From Crassaminicella profunda (GTDB taxonomy: Bacteria > Bacillota > Clostridia > Peptostreptococcales > Thermotaleaceae): a stretch of 64,000 nt of DNA. The DNA is taken from positions 923,355 through 987,354 of the forward strand of contig NZ_CP082326.1 of the NCBI RefSeq assembly GCF_019884785.1, given 5' to 3'. Under the pieces are notes generated by a model. That model saw only the letters and a list, made by a program, of their open reading frames with translations. It did no database searches and was not told the origin of the DNA. Of the stretch, positions 23,325 through 31,477 are shown piece after piece; within the stretch, counting starts at the first letter, position 1, and each line of letters begins with the position of its first letter. The position numbers and the translations under genes were made by a program.

Positions 23325-25073
23325 ATGATGAAAAAATTTAGAGTTTTAAGTTTTATGCTAGCACTTATGCTAGTTGTAGCAGGATTTGCAGGTTGTGCAA
23401 AAAAAGAAGCTGCTGCAGATAAGGCACCAGCACAAGAGGAGAGTAAAGAAGTGAAAAAAGCAATCTTAGTGACAAGTTTTGGAACAAGCTATGCAGATAC
23501 AAGAAAAGTTACAATTGAAGCTGTTGAAGAAAAAATAGCAAAAGCATTCCCAGAATATGAAGTAAGAAGAGCATTTACTTCTGATATTATCATCAAAAAA
23601 TTAAAAGAAAGAGATAATATAGAAGTAGATACAGTTGTTCAGGCAATGGACAAATTGAAGGCAGAAGGATTTAATGAAGTGATTGTTCAGCCATTACATA
23701 TTATGCCAGGGGCTGAGTATAGTGATATTAGAGAAGAACTTAGAAAATACAATGATGGTACTTTTGAAAAATTTGTATTAGGAAGACCAATTCTAACACA
23801 TCAAGCAGATTATCAAGTGGCTGTTGATGCATTAAAAACACAATTACCAGAGCTTAAAGAGGACCAGGCTGTTGTAGTAATGGGACATGGAACAGAGCAT
23901 CCAGCAAATGCATGTTATGCAGATTTACAAAATGTAATTGATAAAAATGATTTAAGTGTTTATGTAGGTACTGTAGAAGGATATCCAGCACTTGATGATG
24001 TGATTAGAAAATTGAAAGCTGATAATATGAAAGAAGTAACACTAATGCCATATATGGTAGTTGCAGGAGATCATGCGAATAATGATATGGCAGGAGATGA
24101 AGAAGATTCATGGAAGACAATCCTTAAAGGGGAAGGGTTTACTGTAAACACTTATCTTCATGGATTAGGTGAAAATGAAAAATATCAAGATATTTATGTA
24201 GACCACGTAAAAGTGGCGATTGAAGGAGAAGGAGAAGTTATTCCAGAGCCAGTTGAAAGCGTAGAGAAAGGAAATTGGCAAGAAGGTAAAAAAGGAATGC
24301 TTGTAGTAAGTTTTGGAACAAGCTATGCAGATACAAGAAAAGTTACAATCGATGCAGTTGAAGAAAAAATAGCAAAAGCATTCCCAGAATATGATGTAAG
24401 AAAAGCATTTACTTCTGATATCATTATCAAAAAGTTAAAAGAAAGAGACAATATTAGTATTGATACACCAGAAGAAGCTCTAAATAAAATGAGGGAAGAA
24501 GGTTTTGAAGAAGTAGTTGTTCAACCTCTTCATGTAATTGCAGGTGCGGAATACAATGATTTATTAGAAGTAGTAAAGAACTATGAAGAAAAAGCATTTA
24601 AATCAATAAAAGTGGGAACACCAATTTTAAATACTCCAGCTGATTACAAGATAGCAGTAGAAGCTTTAAAAGAACAATTACCTAAATTAAATAATGACCA
24701 AGCGGTTGTACTTATGGGACACGGAACACATCATCCAGCAAATGCAAGTTATGCGTGTTTACAAAGTGCAATTGAGGATCAAGGATTAAATGTATTAGTA
24801 GGAACTGTAGAAGGATACCCTGCGCTAGAGGATGTTATAGAAAAATTAAAAGCTAAAAATATGAAAGAAGTAACATTAATGCCTTATATGCTTGTTGCAG
24901 GAGACCATGCAAACAACGATATGGCAGGAGATGAAGAAGATTCATGGAAGACAGTCCTTAAAAAAGAAGGATTTACAGTAAACACTTATCTTCATGGATT
25001 AGGTGAAAACAATAAATATCAAGATATTTATGTAGACCATGCAAAAAAAGCAGTTGAAGGGGAAGAAGAATAA
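23325..25073 (+). CDS. surface lipoprotein of two tandem CbiK-type chelatase domains
   Basis: 582 aa. Residues 1-24 are a lipoprotein signal with lipobox FAGC (Cys24), then a short Ala/Glu/Lys linker. Two homologous domains follow with an exact 278-residue offset, each resembling anaerobic cobalt chelatase CbiK: domain 1 about 44-303, domain 2 about 322-580. Each starts LVxSFGTSYADTRKVTI and has a QPLH...GAEY segment, MGHGT.HPAN and MPYM.VAGDHANNDMAGDEEDSW. The conserved His pairs are H188/H250 and H466/H528, spaced 62 as in CbiK H145/H207. The halves also share long identical DNA stretches, indicating a fairly recent duplication. Unlike biosynthetic CbiK it should sit outside the membrane. 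The expected chemistry is metal insertion into, or removal from, a tetrapyrrole during capture by the co-encoded importer. Both domains appear catalytically intact. Confidence 0.93.
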   Translation: MMKKFRVLSFMLALMLVVAGFAGCAKKEAAADKAPAQEESKEVKKAILVTSFGTSYADTRKVTIEAVEEKIAKAFPEYEVRRAFTSDIIIKKLKERDNIEVDTVVQAMDKLKAEGFNEVIVQPLHIMPGAEYSDIREELRKYNDGTFEKFVLGRPILTHQADYQVAVDALKTQLPELKEDQAVVVMGHGTEHPANACYADLQNVIDKNDLSVYVGTVEGYPALDDVIRKLKADNMKEVTLMPYMVVAGDHANNDMAGDEEDSWKTILKGEGFTVNTYLHGLGENEKYQDIYVDHVKVAIEGEGEVIPEPVESVEKGNWQEGKKGMLVVSFGTSYADTRKVTIDAVEEKIAKAFPEYDVRKAFTSDIIIKKLKERDNISIDTPEEALNKMREEGFEEVVVQPLHVIAGAEYNDLLEVVKNYEEKAFKSIKVGTPILNTPADYKIAVEALKEQLPKLNNDQAVVLMGHGTHHPANASYACLQSAIEDQGLNVLVGTVEGYPALEDVIEKLKAKNMKEVTLMPYMLVAGDHANNDMAGDEEDSWKTVLKKEGFTVNTYLHGLGENNKYQDIYVDHAKKAVEGEEE

Positions 25074-25081
25074 AGAAATAT

Positions 25082-25117
25082 AACAAGTAAATGAGATATC
25101 TCATTTACTTGTTGTTT
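25082..25117 (+). terminator. terminator-like hairpin after the tandem CbiK gene
   Basis: A perfect long palindromic stem, AACAAGTAAATGAGAT with ATCTCATTTACTTGTT, is followed by GTTTTAT. Confidence 0.7.
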
Positions 25118-25274
25118 TATGTAGGGAATGTTGTTAAAATTTATATATATTTGCAGATATAGCTATATGTTAGCAAGTTAAAATTGTATTTTGCTAAAAG
25201 ATGTTTATAGCTGGTAGTAATCGTTTAGAGGGGAGAAAATAGGAGAATTAAGATTAGATATGGAGGGATGGGGC

Positions 25275-25442
25275 GTGAAGCTATTAAAATTGACAGCAAT
25301 ACTATTTGGTATAGGTGCTGTGGCTATGATGATACCCGTTTTATTATGGATATTGATTCCTATAGCATGGATTTGCTGGGAACCAATCTTATTGAGTGTT
25401 AGTGAAGGTTATGATTTTTTAAATCAAAAGAATAATTGCTAA
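25275..25442 (+). CDS. small membrane protein, 55 aa
   Basis: Unrecognised. I favour GTG 25275 because GGAGG ends 8 bases before it; an in-frame ATG at 25260 would add five residues. The product starts with a lysine (KLLKLT) and contains one or two tightly spaced hydrophobic helices (AILFGIGAVAMMIPVLLWILIPIAWICW), then a short polar tail ending NQKNNC. Its stop lies 17 bases before the start of the BtuF-SLH gene, so the two are probably co-transcribed. It could be a small accessory subunit of the uptake system, but nothing in the sequence proves that. Confidence 0.5.
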   Translation: MKLLKLTAILFGIGAVAMMIPVLLWILIPIAWICWEPILLSVSEGYDFLNQKNNC

Positions 25443-25459
25443 TAAATGGAGGAGGAAAA

Positions 25460-26896
25460 ATGAAAAGAAAAATATCTGCGTTATTGGTTTTAGTATTGAT
25501 TGTGAGTCTTTTAGGAGCTTGTTCGAAGAATGAAAGTGCAAGTGCAGATGTAGTAAAAAATAATGAAGGTAGTAGTAATATTCAATTGGAAGATGACTCA
25601 GGGAAAATGATTCAAATGGATACACCTGCTACAAAAATCATCTCATTATATTCAGCCCATACGGAGAATTTATTTGCTTTGGGACTGGATAATGAAATTA
25701 TTGGAATTGGAAGAAGTGATGCTTATCCTGCAGCAGTAATGACGAAAGATCGATTTGATTATCGAGCAGATCCAGAAAAGGTTATTGCAGTAGATCCAGA
25801 TTTGGTATTGATTCGTCCACGTATTAAAAAAAGTAATCCTGAATTTGTACAAGCTTTAGAAAATGCAGGGATTACTGTGGTTTCTTTATATCCAGATAAA
25901 TTTGAAGAATTTCCTCATTATATTAAAAAACTAGCAATTTTAACTGGAAAAGAAGATGTAGCAGAAAAGTTGCTAACAAAATTTGATAGTGATTTAAAAA
26001 ATATGGAAAACATGACAAAAAACATGAAGAACAAAGTAAATGTTTTCTTTGAATCTACAGAAACAGAATATCGCACAATTACCAAGGATTCAATGGCTGC
26101 AATGGCAATTAAACTTGCAGGAGGAAATAATATTGCAGCTGATGCAAAAGCAACTCGAAAAGGAACAAGTATTGCAAGCTATGGAGAAGAAAGAATTTTA
26201 GAAAAAGCAGACCAAATTGATGTATACGTTTCTCAAAGAGGTGCTATGAATAGTGGAGGAAATCTACATTCTATTTCTATTCGTCCTGGATTTGATACGA
26301 TCAAAGCTGTTAAAGAAGAAAGAGTATATACCATCAATGAAAAATTAGTTTCAAGTCCAACCTTTAGATTTTCTAAAGGCGTATTAGAACTTAGTCGTAT
26401 GTTTTATCCAGAAGAAATGGATAACTTAGATGAATTTAAAAAAGAAGAACCATTAACAAGAGCACAATTAGCAAAGATGGCTGTAAAATTTAAACATAAA
26501 GGAATCTTTGCACCTACATCAAAATATTATAAAAAAGAACGTAAAGGACATAGCTTTGGAACATTCAAAGATGTTACAATAAATGATCCTAAATTTGATT
26601 ATATTGAAACAGCAGCTTTATCAAGTTATGTAGATACAGACAAGGACCATTTCTATCCAGATAAAAAGGTGACAAGAGATGAGTTTGCTAAAACCCTTTA
26701 TATGCTTACAGATTTAAAGGACCAAGAGGGAACCGTGAATATAAAAGATATAGACAAAGCTGAAAATGATAGAATTGTTGAGATTGTTGTAGAAAATGGA
26801 TTGATGACACTAAAACAAGGAAATTTTATGCCTACTGAAATGATAACGGAAAAAGAAGCAGTAGAAAGTTTGGAGAAAATAAAAGAGATCAAGTAA
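25460..26896 (+). CDS. BtuF/FecB-like binding lipoprotein fused to S-layer homology sequence
   Basis: 478 aa from ATG 25460 (GGAGGAGG upstream). The lipobox is LLGAC (Cys21). Residues 45-310 form the helical-backbone binding fold of FecB/BtuF proteins: TKIISLYSAHTENLFALGL, IGIGRSDAYP, VIAVDPDLVLIRPRI, and AKATRKGTSIASYGEERIL. After about residue 330 the sequence becomes S-layer-homology-like: PLTRAQLAKMAVKF, ETAALSSYVDTDKDHFYPDKKVTRDEFAKTLYML, then DRIVEIVVENGLM and FMPTEMITEKEAVESL, that is two to three degenerate SLH repeats. This should give both a lipid anchor and cell-wall contact. It is the probable receptor for the FecCD-ATPase importer upstream and is the last gene of the unit. Confidence 0.88.
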   Translation: MKRKISALLVLVLIVSLLGACSKNESASADVVKNNEGSSNIQLEDDSGKMIQMDTPATKIISLYSAHTENLFALGLDNEIIGIGRSDAYPAAVMTKDRFDYRADPEKVIAVDPDLVLIRPRIKKSNPEFVQALENAGITVVSLYPDKFEEFPHYIKKLAILTGKEDVAEKLLTKFDSDLKNMENMTKNMKNKVNVFFESTETEYRTITKDSMAAMAIKLAGGNNIAADAKATRKGTSIASYGEERILEKADQIDVYVSQRGAMNSGGNLHSISIRPGFDTIKAVKEERVYTINEKLVSSPTFRFSKGVLELSRMFYPEEMDNLDEFKKEEPLTRAQLAKMAVKFKHKGIFAPTSKYYKKERKGHSFGTFKDVTINDPKFDYIETAALSSYVDTDKDHFYPDKKVTRDEFAKTLYMLTDLKDQEGTVNIKDIDKAENDRIVEIVVENGLMTLKQGNFMPTEMITEKEAVESLEKIKEIK

Positions 26897-26906
26897 AGAT
26901 ATAGTA

Positions 26907-26948
26907 AAAAACATCTATAAGCTTAGTAGAGGCTATAGATGTTTTTTT
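26907..26948 (+). terminator. terminator of the cobalamin-riboswitch operon
   Basis: The stem ACATCTATA with TATAGATGT is preceded by A6 and followed by T7. Confidence 0.85.
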
Positions 26949-26971
26949 ATTTACAAAATCAATAAAAAAGT

Positions 26972-26999
26972 TTGAAAATTTTTAGAAGTGTGGTATAAT
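26972..26999 (+). promoter_or_regulatory. sigma-A promoter of the maltodextrin operon
   Basis: TTGAAA and TATAAT are spaced 16 bases, with an extended -10 (TGGTATAAT). Transcription would start just ahead of the operator block at 27013. Confidence 0.75.
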
Positions 27000-27012
27000 A
27001 AAAATGGAAATT

Positions 27013-27048
27013 GGAAACGTTTCCAGTAACGTTTCCGAAAACGTTACC
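27013..27048. promoter_or_regulatory. three contiguous LacI-type operators
   Basis: Three 12-bp sites lie back to back without spacing: GGAAACGTTTCC, AGTAACGTTTCC and GAAAACGTTACC. Each is centred on the ACGT core typical of LacI/GalR-family operators, with centres at 12-bp steps. They overlap the expected transcription start and lie directly before the LacI-type gene, implying autorepression of the whole operon. Confidence 0.75.
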
Positions 27049-27065
27049 AAAAGAGAGGTTTAGGT

Positions 27066-28085
27066 ATGAAAAATTTCAGCATAAAAGATATAGCAAAGAT
27101 TGCAGAGGTAGGTGTAAGTACTGTATCTCGTGTTTTAAATAATCATCCAGATGTTAAGGATGAAACAAGAAAGAAAGTATTAAAGGTAATACAAGAACAT
27201 AATTATATTCCTAATAATAGTGCAAGAAATTTAAAAAGAACTAGTTCAAAAAATATTGGGGTATTAGTAAAAGGTATGTATAATCCATTTTTCTCTAAAA
27301 TGATTCGGTCTATTGAAGAAAAAATTGATGAAGAAGGATATTCTATGATTCTTCACTATAATGATCATAATACCAATGATATTGAAGCCGCTATAGAACT
27401 TATAAAAGAGAAGAAATTAAAAGGATTGATTTGTCTTGGAGGTGATTTTGATAATTTAGAAGAAGAACAATTGACAAACTTAAAGACACCCATTGTTCTT
27501 ACATCTATCAATATTACTGAGAAAGTAAACAAGAATATTTTTTCTAGTGTCATTATTGAAAATGAAAAAGCAGCATATGAGGCAGTAGATTATTTATGTA
27601 GATTAGGGCATGAAAAAATTGCAATTATTACTACAGGAGAAGGAGATAAAAATGTTGGAAAGTTAAGATTTGAAGGTTATAAAAAAGCATTATCTGAAAA
27701 TCAGATAGATTATAACGAACAATTCTTAGAATTCGGACACTATACGTTTGAATCTGCATTTGATGCTATGAACAAGTTGTTGGATAAGGATTTGGGATTG
27801 ACAGCAGTTTTTGTTACTTCTGATATTATGGCTATAGGTGCTTCAAAGGCAATATTGAGTCGAGGATTAAGAATCCCAGAAGATATTTCTGTAGTAGGAT
27901 TTGATGGTATTGAATATTCAAAGTATTTTCATCCATCTATTACAACTGTGAAGCAACCAGTAGAAGAGATGGGTCAACGAAGTATAAAAATTTTGTTAGG
28001 ACTCATTAAGAATAAGAAAAAACATGAACATATGGTTTTTGATACAGAGCTATTGATCAGAGAATCTTGTAAAAAATTATTGTAG
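27066..28085 (+). CDS. LacI/GalR-family regulator of maltodextrin use (MalR-like)
   Basis: 339 aa. The N-terminal helix-turn-helix and hinge are IKDIAKIAEVGVSTVSRVLNNHPDV and NNSARNLKRTSS. The sugar-binding core (60-339) has IGVLVKGMYNPFFSKMIRSIEE, YLCRLGHEKIAIITTG, AVFVTSDIMAIGASKAI, and EDISVVGFDGIEYSKYFHPSITTVKQP. It is the first gene of the maltodextrin operon behind three tandem operators, so it should repress its own promoter and release it on a malto-oligosaccharide. The binding site is AGAGAGGT. Confidence 0.9.
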   Translation: MKNFSIKDIAKIAEVGVSTVSRVLNNHPDVKDETRKKVLKVIQEHNYIPNNSARNLKRTSSKNIGVLVKGMYNPFFSKMIRSIEEKIDEEGYSMILHYNDHNTNDIEAAIELIKEKKLKGLICLGGDFDNLEEEQLTNLKTPIVLTSINITEKVNKNIFSSVIIENEKAAYEAVDYLCRLGHEKIAIITTGEGDKNVGKLRFEGYKKALSENQIDYNEQFLEFGHYTFESAFDAMNKLLDKDLGLTAVFVTSDIMAIGASKAILSRGLRIPEDISVVGFDGIEYSKYFHPSITTVKQPVEEMGQRSIKILLGLIKNKKKHEHMVFDTELLIRESCKKLL

Positions 28086-28095
28086 GAGGAAAGCC

Positions 28096-29196
28096 ATGTC
28101 AAAAGTAGTGTTAAAGGGAGTAGAAAAAGTTTATCCAAATGGTTTTAAAGCTGTTCATGGAATAGACTTAGAGATAAATAATGGAGAATTTATGGTTTTT
28201 GTAGGGCCATCAGGATGTGCTAAATCAACTACATTGAGAATGGTTGCAGGACTTGAAGAAATCAGTGGAGGAACCATTTCTATAGGGGAAAAAATCGTCA
28301 ATAATATTCCACCTAAAGACAGAGGGATTGCCATGGTTTTCCAAAACTATGCATTGTATCCTCATATGACTGTTTATGATAATATGGCTTTTTCATTAAA
28401 AATGAAGAAAACGCCTAAAGATATCATTGAAAAAAAAGTAAGAGGAGCAGCAAAAATTTTAGATATAGAAAGTCTATTAGATAGAAAACCTAAGCAGTTA
28501 TCAGGAGGGCAAAGACAAAGGGTTGCTGTAGGAAGAGCCATTGTAAGAGATCCAGAAGTGTTCTTATTTGATGAACCATTATCTAACTTAGATGCAAAGC
28601 TAAGAGTGCATATGAGGGTTCAGTTATCACAGCTTCATAAAGAACTAAAAACAACTATGATTTATGTAACTCATGATCAAGTAGAAGCCATGACTATGGG
28701 AGATAGAATTTGTGTAATGAATTTAGGGAAAATCATGCAGGTTGATACACCACTAAATTTATATCACTATCCAGCCAATAAGTTTGTGGCAGGTTTTATC
28801 GGTTCTCCAGCTATGAATCTTGTGGAAGGAGAATTGATTAAAAAAAATAACAATATAGCTGTAAAAATAGGGGGGATGGAGTTAGATTTACCATTAAGCA
28901 AAATTGAAAAAATAAAGAATCATGTGGGTAAAAAAGTATGGTTCGGTATTAGACCAGAGTATATAGGTATTAGGAAACATGAATCTTGGGAAGCTGTAAA
29001 AGGTAAGATTGATGTACTAGAGCATATGGGAAATGAAACCTTCATATACTTTAGGGTGGGAGATTTACAAATGACAGCTAGAATAGATTCTTTAGATTCC
29101 AAAGAATTGATGATTGGAGCCGAGCAACGCTTTATGATTAACATGGAAAGATGTCATATATTTGATTATGACAGTGAAAAAAATATAAGCTTATAA
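28096..29196 (+). CDS. MalK/MsmX/UgpC-type sugar ABC ATPase
   Basis: 366 aa. Walker A is GPSGCAKSTT, with Ala where the consensus has Gly, the signature is LSGGQRQRV, Walker B is VFLFDEPLSNLDAK, and the switch His is in VTHDQVEAMTMGDRI. The C-terminal third is the TOBE-type regulatory domain of CUT1 ATPases (PANKFVAGFIGSPAMNLVEG, then FGIRPEYIGI). It sits inside the operon between regulator and binding protein, so it is probably dedicated to this maltodextrin importer, although MsmX-type ATPases can serve several CUT1 transporters. Confidence 0.92.
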   Translation: MSKVVLKGVEKVYPNGFKAVHGIDLEINNGEFMVFVGPSGCAKSTTLRMVAGLEEISGGTISIGEKIVNNIPPKDRGIAMVFQNYALYPHMTVYDNMAFSLKMKKTPKDIIEKKVRGAAKILDIESLLDRKPKQLSGGQRQRVAVGRAIVRDPEVFLFDEPLSNLDAKLRVHMRVQLSQLHKELKTTMIYVTHDQVEAMTMGDRICVMNLGKIMQVDTPLNLYHYPANKFVAGFIGSPAMNLVEGELIKKNNNIAVKIGGMELDLPLSKIEKIKNHVGKKVWFGIRPEYIGIRKHESWEAVKGKIDVLEHMGNETFIYFRVGDLQMTARIDSLDSKELMIGAEQRFMINMERCHIFDYDSEKNISL

Positions 29197-29221
29197 AAAT
29201 TAATTTTAGGGGGAGACAATT

Positions 29222-30547
29222 ATGTTCAAATCTAAAAAGATATTAGCTTTAGTTATGACAGTCATTATGAGTATGATGTTGTTTGCTGGTTGCGGATCAC
29301 AAGAGAAAAAGGAAGTAAGTGAAGGCAATGACAAGGTAGAGGTTAACGTTTTCCAATTCAAGGTTGAAATTGCTAAAGAATTAGAAGAAGCTGTACTTGC
29401 ATATGAAAAAGAACATCCAAATGTAAAGATTAATATTCAAACTGTTGGTGGTGGAGATGATTATGGTGCTGCATTAAAAGCAAAATTCCAATCTGGAAGC
29501 GAACCAGATATCTTTAATGTGGGTGGACCACAAGATGTAAAAGATTGGGCCAATAAGCTAGAAGATTTATCTGATCAACCATGGGTAGATTTAGCCCTTC
29601 CTGGGATATTATCAGGCGCTACTATGGATGAAAAAGTATTTGCATTGCCTTTTAACATTGAGGGATATGGATTTGTATATAACAAAGGTATTTTTGAAGC
29701 AGCAGGAATTGATGTTTCTAAAATTCTAGATTATAAAAGCTTAGAAGAAGCTGTAAAAACTTTAGATGCAAAAATTAAGAGTGGAGAGTTAAAGGAAAAA
29801 TATCCTCTACTAGAAGCTGTATTTGAATATCCTGCTAAAGAAACTTGGGTAACAGGTCTTCATACTTCAAATACTGCACTAGGTCAAGAATTTAGTAGTT
29901 CTATTGAAGCGTTTAATGCAGAGAAGGTTGAGTTTAAATATGGAGAGGGATTAAAGAAAATAGTTGATTTACAAGCTAATTATTCATCTAATGGAGATGA
30001 AAGACAAAAATTAAATGCTGTTGATTATACAAGACAAGCAGAAGAAGGTTTAGCAATAGAGCGTGTTGCAATTATTCAGCAAGGAAACTGGGTATATGGA
30101 AAAATTAAAGGGGTAGATGAAAAGGTTGCAAACAACTTAGATATTCTTCCAATGCCAATTGAAGGAGCAAAAGAAGATTGTATTCCTGTTGGTGTACCAA
30201 TGCATTGGGGAGTGAATAAGGACAGTAAGGCTGAAGTAAAGGCAGCAGCTAAGGATTTCTTAAACTGGCTATATACATCTGATGCAGGAAAAGACTATAT
30301 TGTGAATAAATTCTACTTTATACCACCACTAAAAGGATATGAGAATCTTGAACCTAAAGATCCACTAGGAAAAGCGGTTAAGAGATATGCAGAAGCTGGA
30401 AAGACTACTCCTTGGGTATTTATGGGATATCCAACAGGATGGGGAATGGAAGTTTTAGGAAATGACATTCAAAAATATTTAGCTGGAGAAGTTACTTGGG
30501 AAGAAGTAGTTACGAATACGAAGGCGCAATGGGAAAAAATGAGATAA
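29222..30547 (+). CDS. maltodextrin/oligosaccharide-binding lipoprotein (CUT1)
   Basis: 441 aa. The signal peptide has lipobox LFAGC. The mature protein has the bacterial extracellular solute-binding family 1 pattern: EEAVLAYEKEHPNVKINIQTV, KAKFQSGSEPDIFNVGG, GATMDEKVFALPFNIEGYGFVYNK, and IIQQGNWVYGKI, with many aromatic residues for sugar stacking. It is anchored outside the membrane and delivers sugar to the two permeases that follow. Neighbouring GH31, MalQ and phosphorylase genes indicate maltodextrins. A strong hairpin after its stop may protect its mRNA and raise its level over the permeases. Confidence 0.9.
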   Translation: MFKSKKILALVMTVIMSMMLFAGCGSQEKKEVSEGNDKVEVNVFQFKVEIAKELEEAVLAYEKEHPNVKINIQTVGGGDDYGAALKAKFQSGSEPDIFNVGGPQDVKDWANKLEDLSDQPWVDLALPGILSGATMDEKVFALPFNIEGYGFVYNKGIFEAAGIDVSKILDYKSLEEAVKTLDAKIKSGELKEKYPLLEAVFEYPAKETWVTGLHTSNTALGQEFSSSIEAFNAEKVEFKYGEGLKKIVDLQANYSSNGDERQKLNAVDYTRQAEEGLAIERVAIIQQGNWVYGKIKGVDEKVANNLDILPMPIEGAKEDCIPVGVPMHWGVNKDSKAEVKAAAKDFLNWLYTSDAGKDYIVNKFYFIPPLKGYENLEPKDPLGKAVKRYAEAGKTTPWVFMGYPTGWGMEVLGNDIQKYLAGEVTWEEVVTNTKAQWEKMR

Positions 30548-30557
30548 TGTATATTGT

Positions 30558-30592
30558 ATGGGGGATATATACCAAGAGTATATAACCCCCAT
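30558..30592 (+). repeat. intercistronic hairpin between binding protein and permease
   Basis: The long stem ATGGGGGATATATAC pairs with GTATATAACCCCCAT (one mismatch, loop CAAGA) without a T run. The position and lack of U tract resemble mRNA-stabilising hairpins downstream of malE-type genes. Confidence 0.7.
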
Positions 30593-30613
30593 AAAGCTAT
30601 AAAGGAGGATCAT

Positions 30614-31477
30614 ATGAAAAATTCGAAATTTTGGTTTAGCTTTTTTGTAGGACCTATTTTGTTTGCATTTATCGTAGTAGTGATTATACCAATGTTTATG
30701 GGGATTTATTACTCCTTCACAGATTGGAATGGTATAGGAAACACTGCAAATTGGATTGGACTTAAGAATTATATAGATGTATTTAAAGATAAGGATTTTT
30801 TAAGTGCTTTTATATTTACTGCTAAATTTGCTGTTGTATCTGTAATTACTATCAATTTAATGGGGTTTGGTTTAGCATTGCTTGTAACAAGAGGATTAAA
30901 AATCAGTAATTTTTTAAGAAGTGCTTTCTTTATGCCAAATTTAATAGGAGGACTTATCTTAGGATTTGTATGGCAATTTATTTTTACAAAAGCCTTTGAT
31001 TCATTAGGAAGGCTATCTGGATTAGGATTTTTGGAAGGTTGGTTAGCTGATCCAACTACAGGGTTTTGGGGTCTTGTCATATTGATGTCATGGCAAATGG
31101 CAGGATATATGATGGTTATTTATATTGCATCTCTAGAAAGTATCCCCGAGTCTTTAATTGAAGCTGCAGAAATAGATGGGGCAAATGCTTGGGAAAGGTT
31201 GATTCATATAACCATTCCTTTGGTGGCACCAGCCTTTACTGTTGGATTGTTTTTAACATTATCGAACTCCTTTAAGTTGTATGATCAAAACTTGTCATTA
31301 ACAGGAGGAGGACCATACAATTCTACCCAAATGTTAGCCATGAATATTTACAATACAGCCTTTAAATTTGATGATTTTGGTTTGGCACAGGGAAAAGCAG
31401 TTATATTTTTGATTACGGTAGCAGCTATTTCATTAACACAAATTTATTATAGTAAGAAAAGGGAGGTAGAAATGTAA
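30614..31477 (+). CDS. CUT1 sugar ABC permease, MalF-like
   Basis: 287 aa from ATG 30614 (AAAGGAGGATC). The longer frame would start inside the intercistronic hairpin. Six transmembrane helices are present and the EAA loop reads EAAEIDGANAWERLIHITIPLVAP, typical of the first permease of MalFG pairs. The stop overlaps the start of the second permease by one base. It forms the translocation channel with the next gene product. Confidence 0.92.
   Translation: MKNSKFWFSFFVGPILFAFIVVVIIPMFMGIYYSFTDWNGIGNTANWIGLKNYIDVFKDKDFLSAFIFTAKFAVVSVITINLMGFGLALLVTRGLKISNFLRSAFFMPNLIGGLILGFVWQFIFTKAFDSLGRLSGLGFLEGWLADPTTGFWGLVILMSWQMAGYMMVIYIASLESIPESLIEAAEIDGANAWERLIHITIPLVAPAFTVGLFLTLSNSFKLYDQNLSLTGGGPYNSTQMLAMNIYNTAFKFDDFGLAQGKAVIFLITVAAISLTQIYYSKKREVEM

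Noticed and set aside
23473-25030. Repeats in the chelatase gene as a mobile or CRISPR-like repeat
   Set aside because: There are only two copies, in frame and each encoding a full CbiK domain. This is gene-internal domain duplication.
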